A stretch of 64,000 nt of DNA from Colwellia psychrerythraea (GTDB lineage Bacteria > Pseudomonadota > Gammaproteobacteria > Enterobacterales > Alteromonadaceae). The notes below the pieces were generated by a model. It worked only from the letters and a program-made list of their open reading frames with translations, was not told the origin of the DNA and did not search any database. The stretch covers positions 124,001-188,000 of the forward strand of contig NZ_JQED01000003.1 of assembly GCF_000764225.1 (NCBI RefSeq), written 5' to 3'. Shown here one piece after another: positions 8,917 to 17,905 of this stretch. A program made the translations under genes and the position numbers. The first letter of the stretch is position 1, and each line of letters opens with the position of its first letter.

Positions 8917-9789
8917 TTATTCAGTTGTTTTGATTCGCCAAAAACGGGCAAACCTTGGTATACCCGCTTGTGTTAGTCCATTATATTTAAACGTTATGAT
9001 AGAGCCAATTTGGGGCGGATTGGCTCGCTGAGCATCACTAAAACCTGATCCTATCTTGAAAATTATTCCATTGCTTGTTTTTACTTGAATTGCACCAAGT
9101 TGATTTTGGTACTTTCCTTTTCCTTCGCTGTAACCAATTACCGTTGCTTCAGCATCTTGAAATTTCTTCAGTTTCATTAATGCAGGATTTCGACCTTTTT
9201 GATAGTGAGCACTGGCGAGATGTAACATTAGGCCCTCACCTTGAACCGCGATGACTTCATCAAGCTTTTGCTCTAGATCACTTAAGTTTTTAAGTTTCAC
9301 CTGATTGATCATGGCTAAGTAAACCGATGGGTTTTGCATTACTAACAGTCGCATCTTCTTTACACGCTCATTGAAATCCCCTGAATGTTCAGGAAGATCA
9401 AACATCATAAAGCGGACATCTCTCCAGCAACTGGTGGTTTTATTCTCAACCGGTACTTGCTTTTTTACACAAGAAAGTAGCAGCTGAAATTTATACCTGC
9501 CAAGCCATAATTCTCCGTCCATAGGAAGTTTTGGCCAGTGTTGTGTAAACCAACTAGGGCTGTGAATTATATTCCCTTGGCGGGAGAGTAATTGTTTTCC
9601 ATCCCAATAGCCGCGCATGCCGTCAAGTTTTTCAGAAACATAATACTGACTAATGTCATCGACCTTTTGGTAGCTCACGCCATGTTGAATATTAGGCTTT
9701 AATTTGTAAGGCGTTTGTTGTGCAGCTATAGACCAGTGAATTGATAAAATGCAGGTCAACAAAGTCTGTAGAACATATTTATTCATCAC
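8917..9789 (-). CDS. Exported minimal ATP-dependent DNA ligase (Lig E type)
   Basis: Joins nicked DNA using ATP through a lysine adenylate. The 290-residue protein has a signal peptide (about residues 1-22, ending near SIAAQ), then nucleotidyltransferase motif I EKLDGMRGYW with the adenylated lysine near residue 54, MDGELW (motif III region), EGLMLH (motif IV) and MKLKKF (motif V). A short OB-fold ends in GIPRFARFWRI. There are no accessory domains, as in the small periplasmic ligases of Haemophilus, Vibrio and Psychromonas. The leader implies action in the periplasm, perhaps on incoming DNA; that role is a hypothesis in the literature. It is transcribed divergently from a small secreted basic protein. 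Confidence 0.93.
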   Translation of the reverse strand: MMNKYVLQTLLTCILSIHWSIAAQQTPYKLKPNIQHGVSYQKVDDISQYYVSEKLDGMRGYWDGKQLLSRQGNIIHSPSWFTQHWPKLPMDGELWLGRYKFQLLLSCVKKQVPVENKTTSCWRDVRFMMFDLPEHSGDFNERVKKMRLLVMQNPSVYLAMINQVKLKNLSDLEQKLDEVIAVQGEGLMLHLASAHYQKGRNPALMKLKKFQDAEATVIGYSEGKGKYQNQLGAIQVKTSNGIIFKIGSGFSDAQRANPPQIGSIITFKYNGLTQAGIPRFARFWRIKTTE

Positions 9790-9920
9790 TAAACTCCCTT
9801 TAATGATACTTGGTAAAAGGTAAAGTCTAGCCTATATTTAAAAAATGGAGACTTTAGATACTAAAGTTATTTGCCAAGTTTTATTTGGCGAAGTTATTTA
9901 CATTAGCAAGGATTGCTATC

Positions 9921-10451
9921 ATGAGAAACCTTACCTTTCCTACGATTCTATATACCGGTGTGGTGATTTTATTATTGATTTTTAGTGCAAATACATTTGC
10001 TAAAAAAAGGTGTAAACCTCTATTAGAAAAACTGCATAACGCTCAAATGATGCAACGTAAAAGCTACTCTTTAAAAAGAGGACAAGCTTTGCGCGTAAAG
10101 GAAGATAAAGCGAGAGAAAAGTGGTGGCAGTGTGAAAATAGCTCTTTGTCTGCCTTTAAGTCGAAATATGGAACAAAAAAAAAGAAAAGTAAAAAGCAAA
10201 AGAAAAGTACTGCCCATTATGCCAAGTTAAATAAGATAACACTCAAGCCAATGAAGAAGGTGGCAATATTTAACCAAGATAGTGCAATAGTGATTAAATC
10301 AAAGTATCAGGGAAATAAAAGGCTGGCTTGGTTGCAGTTTTATCAGCAACCTCTTAAGTGCCAGCGACCTAAAAATATTAACGTTTTTGCTTTTTGTAGC
10401 GAGGACAAATTACAACAGCAAGAGACATTTGAGCAGAAGTATACTCAGTAA
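9921..10451 (+). CDS. Small secreted lysine-rich protein, unknown function
   Basis: I do not recognise the family. From the ATG at 9921, which has AAGG nine bases upstream, the product is about 176 residues. It starts with a signal peptide (hydrophobic ILYTGVVILLLIFSANTFA, cleavage likely before KKRC). A mature basic domain follows, with a very lysine-rich patch (KKKKSKKQKK) near the middle, and then a predicted beta-rich tail. At least four cysteines (KRC, WQC, KCQ, FCS) could form disulphides in the periplasm. A TTG twelve codons upstream is possible but would bury the signal peptide. It is divergent from the exported DNA ligase and convergent with the DUF3581 gene (6-base gap). Confidence 0.6.
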   Translation: MRNLTFPTILYTGVVILLLIFSANTFAKKRCKPLLEKLHNAQMMQRKSYSLKRGQALRVKEDKAREKWWQCENSSLSAFKSKYGTKKKKSKKQKKSTAHYAKLNKITLKPMKKVAIFNQDSAIVIKSKYQGNKRLAWLQFYQQPLKCQRPKNINVFAFCSEDKLQQQETFEQKYTQ

Positions 10452-10457
10452 ATTACC

Positions 10458-11165
10458 TTATGCTTGATAATTCTTTTTACTATCACGGTATTGATTTACC
10501 ATAGTGTCAATCGTTTCTTGCTCATAGCTACGCAAGCCACTCAATAGCATATGTTTCTTACCATGGCCGATAACTTTATCATTTGATAACAAATCAAATT
10601 CAAGCCACGCATCACCGCGTTTTCCTTCAATTAATAAACTCGTTTTCGCTAATTGTAAGGTAACGGTGTCAGCTTCTAAGGTATGTAAATCAATAGACAT
10701 TGATTGATACATTACCATTGGACGAGCAGGGTTAATCATCACGCTATTATCAGCCATTAGTTTCACTAAAATATCTGGAAAAGTATGACCAGAAAAATCT
10801 ACATAGGCTTTGGTCAGCGCATTAATCAGAGCTGGCTCATGTGTTTTATCGCCACTAACATGAACACTTAAGCACGTTTTATCTTTATCATCTTTGATGT
10901 TAAAACTATTATCAATGTTTTGAGGGAAGGTAAGATGGACATCATCACTAACCATGCCTGAAAAATCGAAGGTCATTTTTTTGTGTAGACCTGACTTGGC
11001 GATTATTATTGAAAATAGTAAATCCCCTGGCACACAAAAACGTTTAGCATCAATATTATGTAGAGGGTTAAAGTCATCCGCTACTTGTTTCGCAAAATCG
11101 CTGCCTTGCTGGCGTGTAAAGCTGATTCTATCAGCACTAATGGGACAATAATTCTCAATAAACAT
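10458..11165 (-). CDS. DUF3581-family protein
   Basis: A protein of about 235 residues matching, from memory, the DUF3581 family of marine gammaproteobacteria. Typical are the N-terminal segment FAKQVADDFNPLHN, then RFCVPGDLLFSI and a repeat of the hotdog-like layout in the second half, with QLAKTSLLIEG and GHGKKHMLL. The DFNPLH stretch resembles MaoC-like hydratase folds, but a catalytic role is not established. The frame extends 20 codons upstream to 11225. I chose the start giving MFIENY because it fits the family length and because the extra residues look unconserved; ribosome sites do not help. Function unknown. Confidence 0.75.
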   Translation of the reverse strand: MFIENYCPISADRISFTRQQGSDFAKQVADDFNPLHNIDAKRFCVPGDLLFSIIIAKSGLHKKMTFDFSGMVSDDVHLTFPQNIDNSFNIKDDKDKTCLSVHVSGDKTHEPALINALTKAYVDFSGHTFPDILVKLMADNSVMINPARPMVMYQSMSIDLHTLEADTVTLQLAKTSLLIEGKRGDAWLEFDLLSNDKVIGHGKKHMLLSGLRSYEQETIDTMVNQYRDSKKNYQA

Positions 11166-11276
11166 TTCTTTAATAGACATCTTTGCAACTTCAGTTGGTG
11201 AGTAAACGACATTCGACCGCAGCATTCTAACAGTACTTTAGTGTGAAATCGAAAAAAAGTGCATAAACCTAGCTGA

Positions 11277-11564
11277 TCAGACCTGCTTGGTTTGGCTATA
11301 TTTACTTACTAACTGTTCTTTTTTTGCTTTGGTTAGGTGACGAATTTGGTACTCTCTTTGACATGCAGTACTTTTATTATCGCTCTCCTCTAGATAAGCC
11401 AAGCGCACGGGACGTCTTGCTCGGGTATATTTTGCACCAAGTTTACTGTTATTATGTTCATCAATGCGACGAAGGATATCTGTGGTAACACCTGCGTATA
11501 AGCTATTATCGCTACAACGCAAAAAGTAAACCCACCAGGTGTTCACCTTGTTTTTCTCTGTCAT
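11277..11564 (-). CDS. GIY-YIG nuclease-superfamily protein (UPF0213, YhbQ-like)
   Basis: A 95-residue single-domain protein. WWVYFLRCSDNSLYAGVTTD is the GIY-YIG strand pair (here VYF...YAG), followed by a conserved Arg in DILRRIDEHN, and GAKYTRARRPVRLAY is the typical UPF0213 middle. The domain cuts DNA in UvrC and homing endonucleases; small stand-alone members such as E. coli YhbQ are also reported as DNA nucleases, but their role is unclear. It is divergent from arfB, about 54 bases apart. Confidence 0.9.
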   Translation of the reverse strand: MTEKNKVNTWWVYFLRCSDNSLYAGVTTDILRRIDEHNNSKLGAKYTRARRPVRLAYLEESDNKSTACQREYQIRHLTKAKKEQLVSKYSQTKQV

Positions 11565-11618
11565 AAAACGTGATAATTACTAGTATCAATGTGAAAGGTA
11601 TCTAAATGGTAAATAAAA

Positions 11619-12032
11619 GTGCTTGAGATATCAAACAATGTCCATTTAGCTGATTGGGAAATAGAGCTTAGCGCTATACGAGCAATGGGTAATGGCGGCC
11701 AGCGTGTAAATAAGGTGGCAACAGCTATTCATTTAAGATTCGATATTAAACGATCTTCTTTGCCGGCGGCTTATAAAGAAAGGTTACTAGCCTCTAAAGA
11801 TAGTCGAGTGACTAAAGAGGGGGTGGTGATTATTAAAGCGCAAAATTTTAGAACACAAGAAATGAATAAAGACGATGCGCTAAAACGATTGAAAGAGTTC
11901 ATTAAATCGGTAATGGTTGTACAAAAAATACGACGAGCGACCAAGCCAACGAAAGGCTCAGTGCAAAGACGATTAACCGGTAAGGCCAATCGTAAGGACA
12001 TCAAAAAAACACGAAAAAAAGTACAGTTCTAG
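11619..12032 (+). CDS. arfB: Alternative ribosome-rescue factor ArfB (peptidyl-tRNA hydrolase YaeJ)
   Basis: Rescues stalled ribosomes by hydrolysing peptidyl-tRNA in the P site. The 137-residue protein has the catalytic GGQ in AMGNGGQRVNKVATAIHLR near residue 26 and the basic tail typical of ArfB (QRRLTGKANRKDIKKTRKK), which inserts into the empty mRNA channel. It aligns over its full length with E. coli YaeJ (140 residues), including SSLPAAYKERLL and RTQEMNKDDAL. The start is a GTG; no ATG exists in frame upstream. Confidence 0.94.
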   Translation: MLEISNNVHLADWEIELSAIRAMGNGGQRVNKVATAIHLRFDIKRSSLPAAYKERLLASKDSRVTKEGVVIIKAQNFRTQEMNKDDALKRLKEFIKSVMVVQKIRRATKPTKGSVQRRLTGKANRKDIKKTRKKVQF

Positions 12033-12105
12033 TGAAAAATATCTGTTAGAAAAGTCCCATTAAAAACAAAAAAGATTAAACCCTAATAAAAAATAGAGAG
12101 CAACT

Positions 12106-12957
12106 ATGCCAATTAGTGATGTCGGTTCAGTAGAAAAACTTACCGCACAACTTGATAGTAATAACTTAGTTCAATATCAATTACCTTTAGCTAGCCTCAA
12201 TGGTGATGGTACAAAGCAGAGTATCGAGCTAAACCCCTTAATAGGAAAAAAAATAAGCTTGCACTTTTCTGGCACTATAGCTTGTAAACACTGTGGAAAG
12301 CACACCAAAAAAAGTTACTCCCAGGGTTATTGTTACCCATGTATGGCTAAACTTGCTCAATGTGACTTATGTATTATGAAACCTGAAACTTGTCATTTTC
12401 ATTTAGGTACTTGTCGTGAGCCTGAGTGGGGTGAAAATAATTGTATGGTTGATCATTATGTTTATTTAGCCAATAGTTCTGGATTGAAAGTTGGCATAAC
12501 ACGACATACACAGTTGCCTACTCGCTGGATTGATCAAGGTGCTTGTCAAGCGTTACCAATATTTAAAGTGAGTACTCGCTTACAGTCGGGGCTGGTCGAA
12601 ACAGCATTGGCAGAGTTTATTAGTGATAAAACAAACTGGCGGGCTATGTTAAAAGGTGAGCCAGAGCCTATAGATCTTAAAGCGAGAGCAGAGGAGTTAA
12701 TCCCTGAAATTAGTATGCGCCTATCACAACTCAGGCTCAAATTTGGCAGTGATGCAATACAAGAGCTCAATGAAAGTGTGCAAGATATTCATTACCCCGT
12801 AAGTGAGTACTTAACCAAAATTAGTTCTTTTAATTTTGATAAAACAGAAACCGTTACTGGAGTGTTATTAGGTATTAAAGGCCAGTATTTGATTTTTGAT
12901 AAAGGGGTAATCAATATGAGAAAATTTACCTCATATCAAATAAGTATTGACTATTAG
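12106..12957 (+). CDS. DUF2797 protein with zinc-binding cysteines and GIY-YIG-like core
   Basis: A 283-residue protein of the DUF2797 family. Two cysteine pairs (ACKHCGKH near residue 60, then CYPCMAKLAQCDLCIMKPETC) suggest a zinc site. Next comes HYVYLANSSGLKVGITR near residue 123, which looks like the VYL...KVG strands of a GIY-YIG fold, then PTRWIDQGA. The C-terminal third has no recognisable motif. It follows arfB by 73 bases on the same strand and may be cotranscribed. Molecular function unknown; nucleic-acid binding is a reasonable guess from the fold. Confidence 0.82.
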   Translation: MPISDVGSVEKLTAQLDSNNLVQYQLPLASLNGDGTKQSIELNPLIGKKISLHFSGTIACKHCGKHTKKSYSQGYCYPCMAKLAQCDLCIMKPETCHFHLGTCREPEWGENNCMVDHYVYLANSSGLKVGITRHTQLPTRWIDQGACQALPIFKVSTRLQSGLVETALAEFISDKTNWRAMLKGEPEPIDLKARAEELIPEISMRLSQLRLKFGSDAIQELNESVQDIHYPVSEYLTKISSFNFDKTETVTGVLLGIKGQYLIFDKGVINMRKFTSYQISIDY

Positions 12958-13064
12958 TAAGTTGAACTTGAAAATGGCGCTTTCTATAGCTAGTGAATGA
13001 TCGAACATTTATGTTCGACAACTTAATATATTGAATTTTTAGACTGAGTATTAAAGGTAACAAG

Positions 13065-13916
13065 ATGACCGCGGATGATTATGTAGAGCAAGCCAGTGAA
13101 ATTTTTGTTTTATCAGACTCTTTTGTTAGAATTAGAGAATTGATTGATGATGAATCATCGACCATCGACGATATTTCAGAGGTAATTCTGCTTGATCCAG
13201 CCCTTTCAGGCACGGTATTAAAATTGGCGAATAGCCCATTTTTTAGTTATCCAGGTAAAATAGATACTATATCTAAGGCTGTCTTAGTGTTGGGTATTAC
13301 CGAAGTCTATAATCTTGTTATTGCCTATTTTACGACAGAAGCTTTTAAAAATATTGATGCAAACCAAGATTATCTTGATGAGTTTTGGGTAAAGAGTGTT
13401 GATTGTGCGTTGTTGATGAAGTTCTTAGGCACGAGTTTAGGCATTGTTAATGCTGAACGCTTGTTCATCTTAGGCTTGTTACATAATTTAGGTGAATTAG
13501 TTATTCATCAAATTGCTACAGAAAAACAACGTGCTTGCGAAAGTTTGGATATCAACTTATTACCTTGGGTGAAGCAACAAGATATCTTAGGCTTTACTTT
13601 TGGAGAATGTTCTGCTGAATTATTAAAACAATGGCAGCTACCTTATAGTATTTTTGCGCCTATTCGTGATCAGGATATTGACGATCTAAGTCAGTACACT
13701 GTAGAAACACAGCTCTTATATATTGCTAAAAGGGTAATGAGTAAGCAGCAAGTGTTTAAAGAACAAAACCTTGATTACAGTGACTTGTTGACTAAAGAGC
13801 AATTAGAGCCTATTTGTATTGATAAAGCAATGCTTGAAAATGCTGTTGATTATTGTGATTTAGAACGTTTAGGGTTGCTGTCAATTTTAAACCCTAGTGC
13901 TTCAATGCTTTATTAG
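13065..13916 (+). CDS. HDOD-domain signalling protein (second paralogue)
   Basis: 283 residues forming a single HDOD domain, with the same layout as the gene at 5339: DPALSGTVLKLANSP near residue 44, the SKAVLVLG turn, ERLFILGLLHNLGELVIH, and a matching LPWVKQQDILGFTF segment. The equal length and shared motifs, including the LPW...LGFT stretch, show the two arose by duplication. No output domain is attached. AAAGG lies close upstream of the ATG. It stands alone and ends in a strong terminator. The signalling target is unknown. Confidence 0.9.
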   Translation: MTADDYVEQASEIFVLSDSFVRIRELIDDESSTIDDISEVILLDPALSGTVLKLANSPFFSYPGKIDTISKAVLVLGITEVYNLVIAYFTTEAFKNIDANQDYLDEFWVKSVDCALLMKFLGTSLGIVNAERLFILGLLHNLGELVIHQIATEKQRACESLDINLLPWVKQQDILGFTFGECSAELLKQWQLPYSIFAPIRDQDIDDLSQYTVETQLLYIAKRVMSKQQVFKEQNLDYSDLLTKEQLEPICIDKAMLENAVDYCDLERLGLLSILNPSASMLY

Positions 13917-13952
13917 CACCAAGCTGCCACTTAGTGAAATGTTTCATTCAAA

Positions 13953-13985
13953 AGCCCAATAGGCTCGAGCTTATTGGGCTTTTTT
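13953..13985. terminator. Bidirectional terminator between the HDOD gene and the VAO oxidase operon
   Basis: AGCCCAATA pairs with TATTGGGCT, with additional pairing of the inner GGCTC/GAGC bases. Seven T follow on the plus strand and four T on the minus strand. It lies between two convergent genes and can end both transcripts. Confidence 0.88.
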
Positions 13986-14018
13986 AGTTAATATATATGC
14001 AAACAATACCTAAGTTAA

Positions 14019-15692
14019 TTAGTGGGGATTGTATCTTCCTTGGCTGAGGATATTGTGTGGATCTAAGCTAGTTTTTATTTGATTAACTGTTTGCCAAAAG
14101 TCAGTGTCTTTATTTAGTAACCACTGTTGTTGATCTATATTAAGACGGTAGGGAACAAACCCTTTCTTTAGCCCTTCTGTTACCAGAGCTTTTAAGCAAT
14201 TATGCGCATCGGCGACAGCCTGAGGGTTACTTAAGTCGAAAACAATAGGAATGGTACTATCGACGCAGTCGTGTTTTAGATTAGTAAAAGTAATAAAAGG
14301 TTCGATATTATATTTTGGACACGTTTCTCTAACAAAGTTGACAAATTCTCGCATTTTCTTAGCTTTCATCGTTACTAATGGCGCATACCAAAGTAAACCA
14401 CAACCGTCTTTTCCTGGTGATAATTCGTTTTTATTAAACTCTTCTGCTCGGGGGTGACGCCAGTAAGCGAGTTTTAAGGCAACTTTATTTGGTGTGCCTA
14501 GCATTATTTCTTTGCCCTTATTAAACGAGTCAAGTTGCTCTACGGCTACGGATAGAGGCGGCACGTTATTAATAATTAATGAGGGGATGTATTTAATAAC
14601 TTTATTTGCTACAACGATTATCAGGCTATTTGAATATATACGCTTACAAGGTAGCTGCTTAAAAATACGATTAATTTCTTTTTTAACAGCTTTGACAACA
14701 CCGACACTGCCGTAAATACTTCCTACAATGGTCCAATTCGGTGCTTGTAATTCTTTAGTTAACTTCTCAATATCCTGATCTTCCATCACTTGATGGCTAT
14801 TATTACCCTTGGGGTTTTTGGCAAACATTGATAGTAAACGGCGTTGATCCATCAAGTTAATTGAGCCAACAATACCTTCATAGTCTTGTAACACTTGACG
14901 TATTAATGGCACTGCTTGTTCAAGTAAAGCATCATCTTGCATTTGGATAAAAAAAGAAGTGAAATCGGCTTTTTTCTTGGCTAATCGAATGGTCATTTGG
15001 CTCACTATGCCAAAATTAGACTGAGTGAATAATCCTTCCAAATAGGGACCAAGTCCCCATTTAAATGTTTTATCGACAACCTTGTCATCACTGCCATCTA
15101 ATTCATTAACCGCTGACTGATAAGGGGTACCATTGGCCCAATACCCTTGAATACTGTTTACCGCAGAGAAATGGTCTGTATAGGGAGTTATTCCGTAACC
15201 ACGCTCTATTGCATTGGCTAAAATAGAGCAGTCTGGTCCTGCTCCTGTAACAGGCACCATATAGTCGTGATTATGTAACTGCAAATAATCGCACAATTGC
15301 TGTTGGGTTACCCCTGGTTCAATAGTGACTAAACCTAGTTCATTGTCAAAGTCTTTTATTTCGGTTAACTGACCTAAATCCAAAAGAATAATGTTCTTTG
15401 CTGTGCCTGAAGGTTGGCTGGTTCCATAACCCCAATTGTTACCAGTGCTAATAGGGTAAAGTGAAAAAGCCAGCTCTTCATCTGTCGCACAGTGATTGGC
15501 CAAATCGAGTAGGGCTTTGATTTCATGTGAGTGGGTTAGTGTGATAATCGCAAATACTTGCCTTTGCTTACTCTCAAAACACGTGAAACCTTCTGTGCCA
15601 AGCATAAACTGAGATAGTTGCTGTGGATCAAATGATAAACTTGAATGTGTGGCTAATACGTTTTCTATAAGTGAGGTTAGTTTGTGTGACAT
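14019..15692 (-). CDS. VAO/PCMH-family FAD-dependent oxidase, last gene of the ligase-decarboxylase-acyltransferase operon
   Basis: 557 residues with an N-terminal FAD-binding type 4 domain and a C-terminal substrate cap. PISTGNNWGYG near residue 80, the stretch VTIEPGVTQQQLCDYL, then NAIERGYGITPYTDHF near 170 and GLFTQSNFGIVSQMT are in the same order as in vanillyl-alcohol oxidase, eugenol oxidase and the p-cresol methylhydroxylase flavoprotein. The C-terminal DPHNILSQGRY is the usual family end. Known relatives oxidise para-substituted phenols, but the substrate here is unknown. It is the fourth gene of the operon, 32 bases after the acyltransferase, so it probably oxidises the product of the three upstream enzymes. 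Whether FAD is covalently bound cannot be told. Confidence 0.85.
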   Translation of the reverse strand: MSHKLTSLIENVLATHSSLSFDPQQLSQFMLGTEGFTCFESKQRQVFAIITLTHSHEIKALLDLANHCATDEELAFSLYPISTGNNWGYGTSQPSGTAKNIILLDLGQLTEIKDFDNELGLVTIEPGVTQQQLCDYLQLHNHDYMVPVTGAGPDCSILANAIERGYGITPYTDHFSAVNSIQGYWANGTPYQSAVNELDGSDDKVVDKTFKWGLGPYLEGLFTQSNFGIVSQMTIRLAKKKADFTSFFIQMQDDALLEQAVPLIRQVLQDYEGIVGSINLMDQRRLLSMFAKNPKGNNSHQVMEDQDIEKLTKELQAPNWTIVGSIYGSVGVVKAVKKEINRIFKQLPCKRIYSNSLIIVVANKVIKYIPSLIINNVPPLSVAVEQLDSFNKGKEIMLGTPNKVALKLAYWRHPRAEEFNKNELSPGKDGCGLLWYAPLVTMKAKKMREFVNFVRETCPKYNIEPFITFTNLKHDCVDSTIPIVFDLSNPQAVADAHNCLKALVTEGLKKGFVPYRLNIDQQQWLLNKDTDFWQTVNQIKTSLDPHNILSQGRYNPH

Positions 15693-15724
15693 AAAGGGTA
15701 CTTAGCGGCTATCCGGTGTGATTA

Positions 15725-16549
15725 TTAGACTAACTTAAATTGGCTTAGTTGTGAGCCAATATCTTTCTCAATGGTGCTAAAAAGGCTTTTATAACCAGGT
15801 GAGAGGTTTTTCATAAAAATTTCAGGGCTAATATAATAAGGAGCCCTAATGCCATGATAATCAATAGGATCTCCAAGTTGCTGAAAATTTATGCCAATAA
15901 ATTTCATGCTGCGGGCAAGTCTTGGTTCCATCATGACATATACGTGACGAATACCAGTATTTATACACATAGTAGCTGCCGTCATATATAAGCCGACGGC
16001 GATAAAAGGAAAGCAACGCAATTCGGTTTCAGAATAACTAACTTCACTGATTACTCCTGTGCTAGAGCCTTTATATTTATCTGCCTTACGTCGGCGAAAG
16101 TCAGACTTGACAGCTAAGCGTGATATTTCAGCTATTTCATCACGATCAAACAGTTCAGGGCTAAGGTCTTTGTTAGTGATTGATGACATACAATACTTCT
16201 CAATTGGAAGTAATTCATCCGGACCACTTGATGTTACTAGTCGAACACAGCTAGTGAAGGTGCCTGACGGTTTATGTTTGATTAGAGAAAAAATTGATTG
16301 CTGATCAAATTCATCTACTTCTTGGCCATTGTCTCTAACATCTTCAAAGGCGAGTTCCTCACAGTAAACATTATGTCGAATTTTAAATGCTTCTTCTTTT
16401 AAAATTTGATTGATGGCAACACATGGTTGTAAAAATTGTGTGAAATGATCTGAAATGCTATGGGCTTCTCTATTTGCCTTAGCTGAGGCAATTTTTTGGG
16501 TGATATCACCAATAACAGGTGTGTCTAATAATCGTTTATTCCAGTTCAT
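15725..16549 (-). CDS. LuxI/FeeM-like N-acyltransferase of the PEP-CTERM/exosortase-associated type
   Basis: 274 residues with the fold of autoinducer synthases and N-acyl amino acid synthases (GNAT-like). The start of the domain shows EEAFKIRHNVYCEELAFED, followed by SCVRLV and DRDEIAEISRLAVKSDFRRR, and later PRLARSMKFIGINFQQLG and RAPYYI. This pattern matches, from memory, the family named exosortase-associated acyltransferase (TIGR03694), whose characterised members such as FeeM join an acyl group from acyl carrier protein to an amino acid, often tyrosine. No exosortase or acyl carrier protein gene is nearby. It sits third in the operon, 88 bases after the decarboxylase. The product may be an N-acyl amino acid or amine; this is inference. 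Confidence 0.82.
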   Translation of the reverse strand: MNWNKRLLDTPVIGDITQKIASAKANREAHSISDHFTQFLQPCVAINQILKEEAFKIRHNVYCEELAFEDVRDNGQEVDEFDQQSIFSLIKHKPSGTFTSCVRLVTSSGPDELLPIEKYCMSSITNKDLSPELFDRDEIAEISRLAVKSDFRRRKADKYKGSSTGVISEVSYSETELRCFPFIAVGLYMTAATMCINTGIRHVYVMMEPRLARSMKFIGINFQQLGDPIDYHGIRAPYYISPEIFMKNLSPGYKSLFSTIEKDIGSQLSQFKLV

Positions 16550-16637
16550 TATTTATTCCATGTGAAATTGTAAATAACTAAGCTAATTTCAGTTTAGTCG
16601 TTTAGGCAACGTAACTGTAATTATGCAAAGATAAAAT

Positions 16638-17900
16638 TTAAAGTAAAAGCTCACTGACCTGAGGCTGACTAAGAAAGTCTTTGGGGCTGGCTGATGAGCC
16701 ATAGGCACCCGATTGAAAAATGACCACATAATCTCCAATAGTTGCTTTAGGTAGCAATACTTTATCAGCTAATATATCTAGCGGAGTACATAAGGGGCCA
16801 ACGATGTTCACCAGTTCTTGGACCTCTCCATTGAGTTTATTTCCTATTGCTACTGGGTAGTTTTTTCGGATTACTTGCCCAAAATTACCGGAGTTAGCAA
16901 GATGGTGATGTAATCCGCCATCACAAACTAAATAGTTAGTACCACGAGAAATCTTTTTATCAATGACTTTACTGACATAAATGCCGGCTTCAGCGACCAG
17001 ATATCGGCCCAATTCTATGATTACTTCTAAATCATCAACTAATGCTTTATGCTTTTTCAAAAGTATCTGCAAGCTATTAGCTATTGCTTTGACATCTAAT
17101 GACATTTCCTTAGCAAAGTACGGAATACCAAAACCACCACCAATATTAAGGTAGTCAATTTTTCTTTTGGTGATTTTTCGTGATAATGCAACTAATTCTT
17201 CAGCTAACATAAAGGTTTGCTGCTGTGCTGAAATAATAGCATCGGCATTAAGGTTTTGTGAGCCTGAATAAATATGAAAGCCACGTAAATTAATTTGCTC
17301 TAAATTTAGTTTTTGGAGAATATCAGGGACTTGCTCTTCATCGATACCAAAAGGTTTTGCGCCGCCAGACATTTTCATACCTGAAGATTTAAGTTCAAAT
17401 TTAGGGTTTATTCTGATGGCAATATTTGCTTTAACTGATAGTTGCTTGGCGGCTAGTTCTACTTTGGCTATTTCACCTGCAGATTCAACATGTAAAGTTA
17501 CACCTGCGATAATGGCTGTTTCAATGTCTTCAACCGTTTTTCCTGGGCCTGCAAAGCTAATCTTGTCTGTTGGCATGCCTGTTTGCATTGCTAATAACAT
17601 TTCTTTTTTTGAAGCAACATCAAATCCTGATACTTGTGTTGCCATTAGCTGTACTAAGCTAGGCAAAGGGTTTGCTTTAATCGCATAATGTAATGAGATT
17701 TTTGCTGGTAAGGCATCTGTTAGCTGCTTAACTCTATTTATAATAAGTTGTCGATCGTAGGCATAAAATGGCGTTCCTGAAACGAGTTTTTCGATATGAG
17801 TTAAAGGATGATTGCCCACGACAATTTCACCATTCGAAGAACAATAATCTTTGAGTGATGTCGTTAAAATTGTCGTTGATAGATTCATATTGTTGTCCAT
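16638..17900 (-). CDS. PLP-dependent decarboxylase, exosortase-associated type (LysA/ODC fold III)
   Basis: About 420 residues. The N-terminal alanine-racemase-like barrel carries the PLP lysine in HYAIKANPLPSL near residue 70, the phosphate-binding GGGFGIPY, and ELGRYLVAEAG. The C-terminal part has VCDGGLHHHLANSGNFG and GPLCTPLDILA with the active-site Cys, then FQSGAYGSSASPKDFL. The HHHLANSGNFG and SGAYG stretches match the decarboxylase family that accompanies exosortase A (TIGR03099), related to diaminopimelate and ornithine decarboxylases. The ATG at 17900 follows the ligase stop by five bases, so the two are probably translationally coupled; a TTG at 17909 would overlap the ligase by four bases. 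Substrate unknown. Confidence 0.85.
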   Translation of the reverse strand: MDNNMNLSTTILTTSLKDYCSSNGEIVVGNHPLTHIEKLVSGTPFYAYDRQLIINRVKQLTDALPAKISLHYAIKANPLPSLVQLMATQVSGFDVASKKEMLLAMQTGMPTDKISFAGPGKTVEDIETAIIAGVTLHVESAGEIAKVELAAKQLSVKANIAIRINPKFELKSSGMKMSGGAKPFGIDEEQVPDILQKLNLEQINLRGFHIYSGSQNLNADAIISAQQQTFMLAEELVALSRKITKRKIDYLNIGGGFGIPYFAKEMSLDVKAIANSLQILLKKHKALVDDLEVIIELGRYLVAEAGIYVSKVIDKKISRGTNYLVCDGGLHHHLANSGNFGQVIRKNYPVAIGNKLNGEVQELVNIVGPLCTPLDILADKVLLPKATIGDYVVIFQSGAYGSSASPKDFLSQPQVSELLL

Positions 17901-17905
17901 TATGC

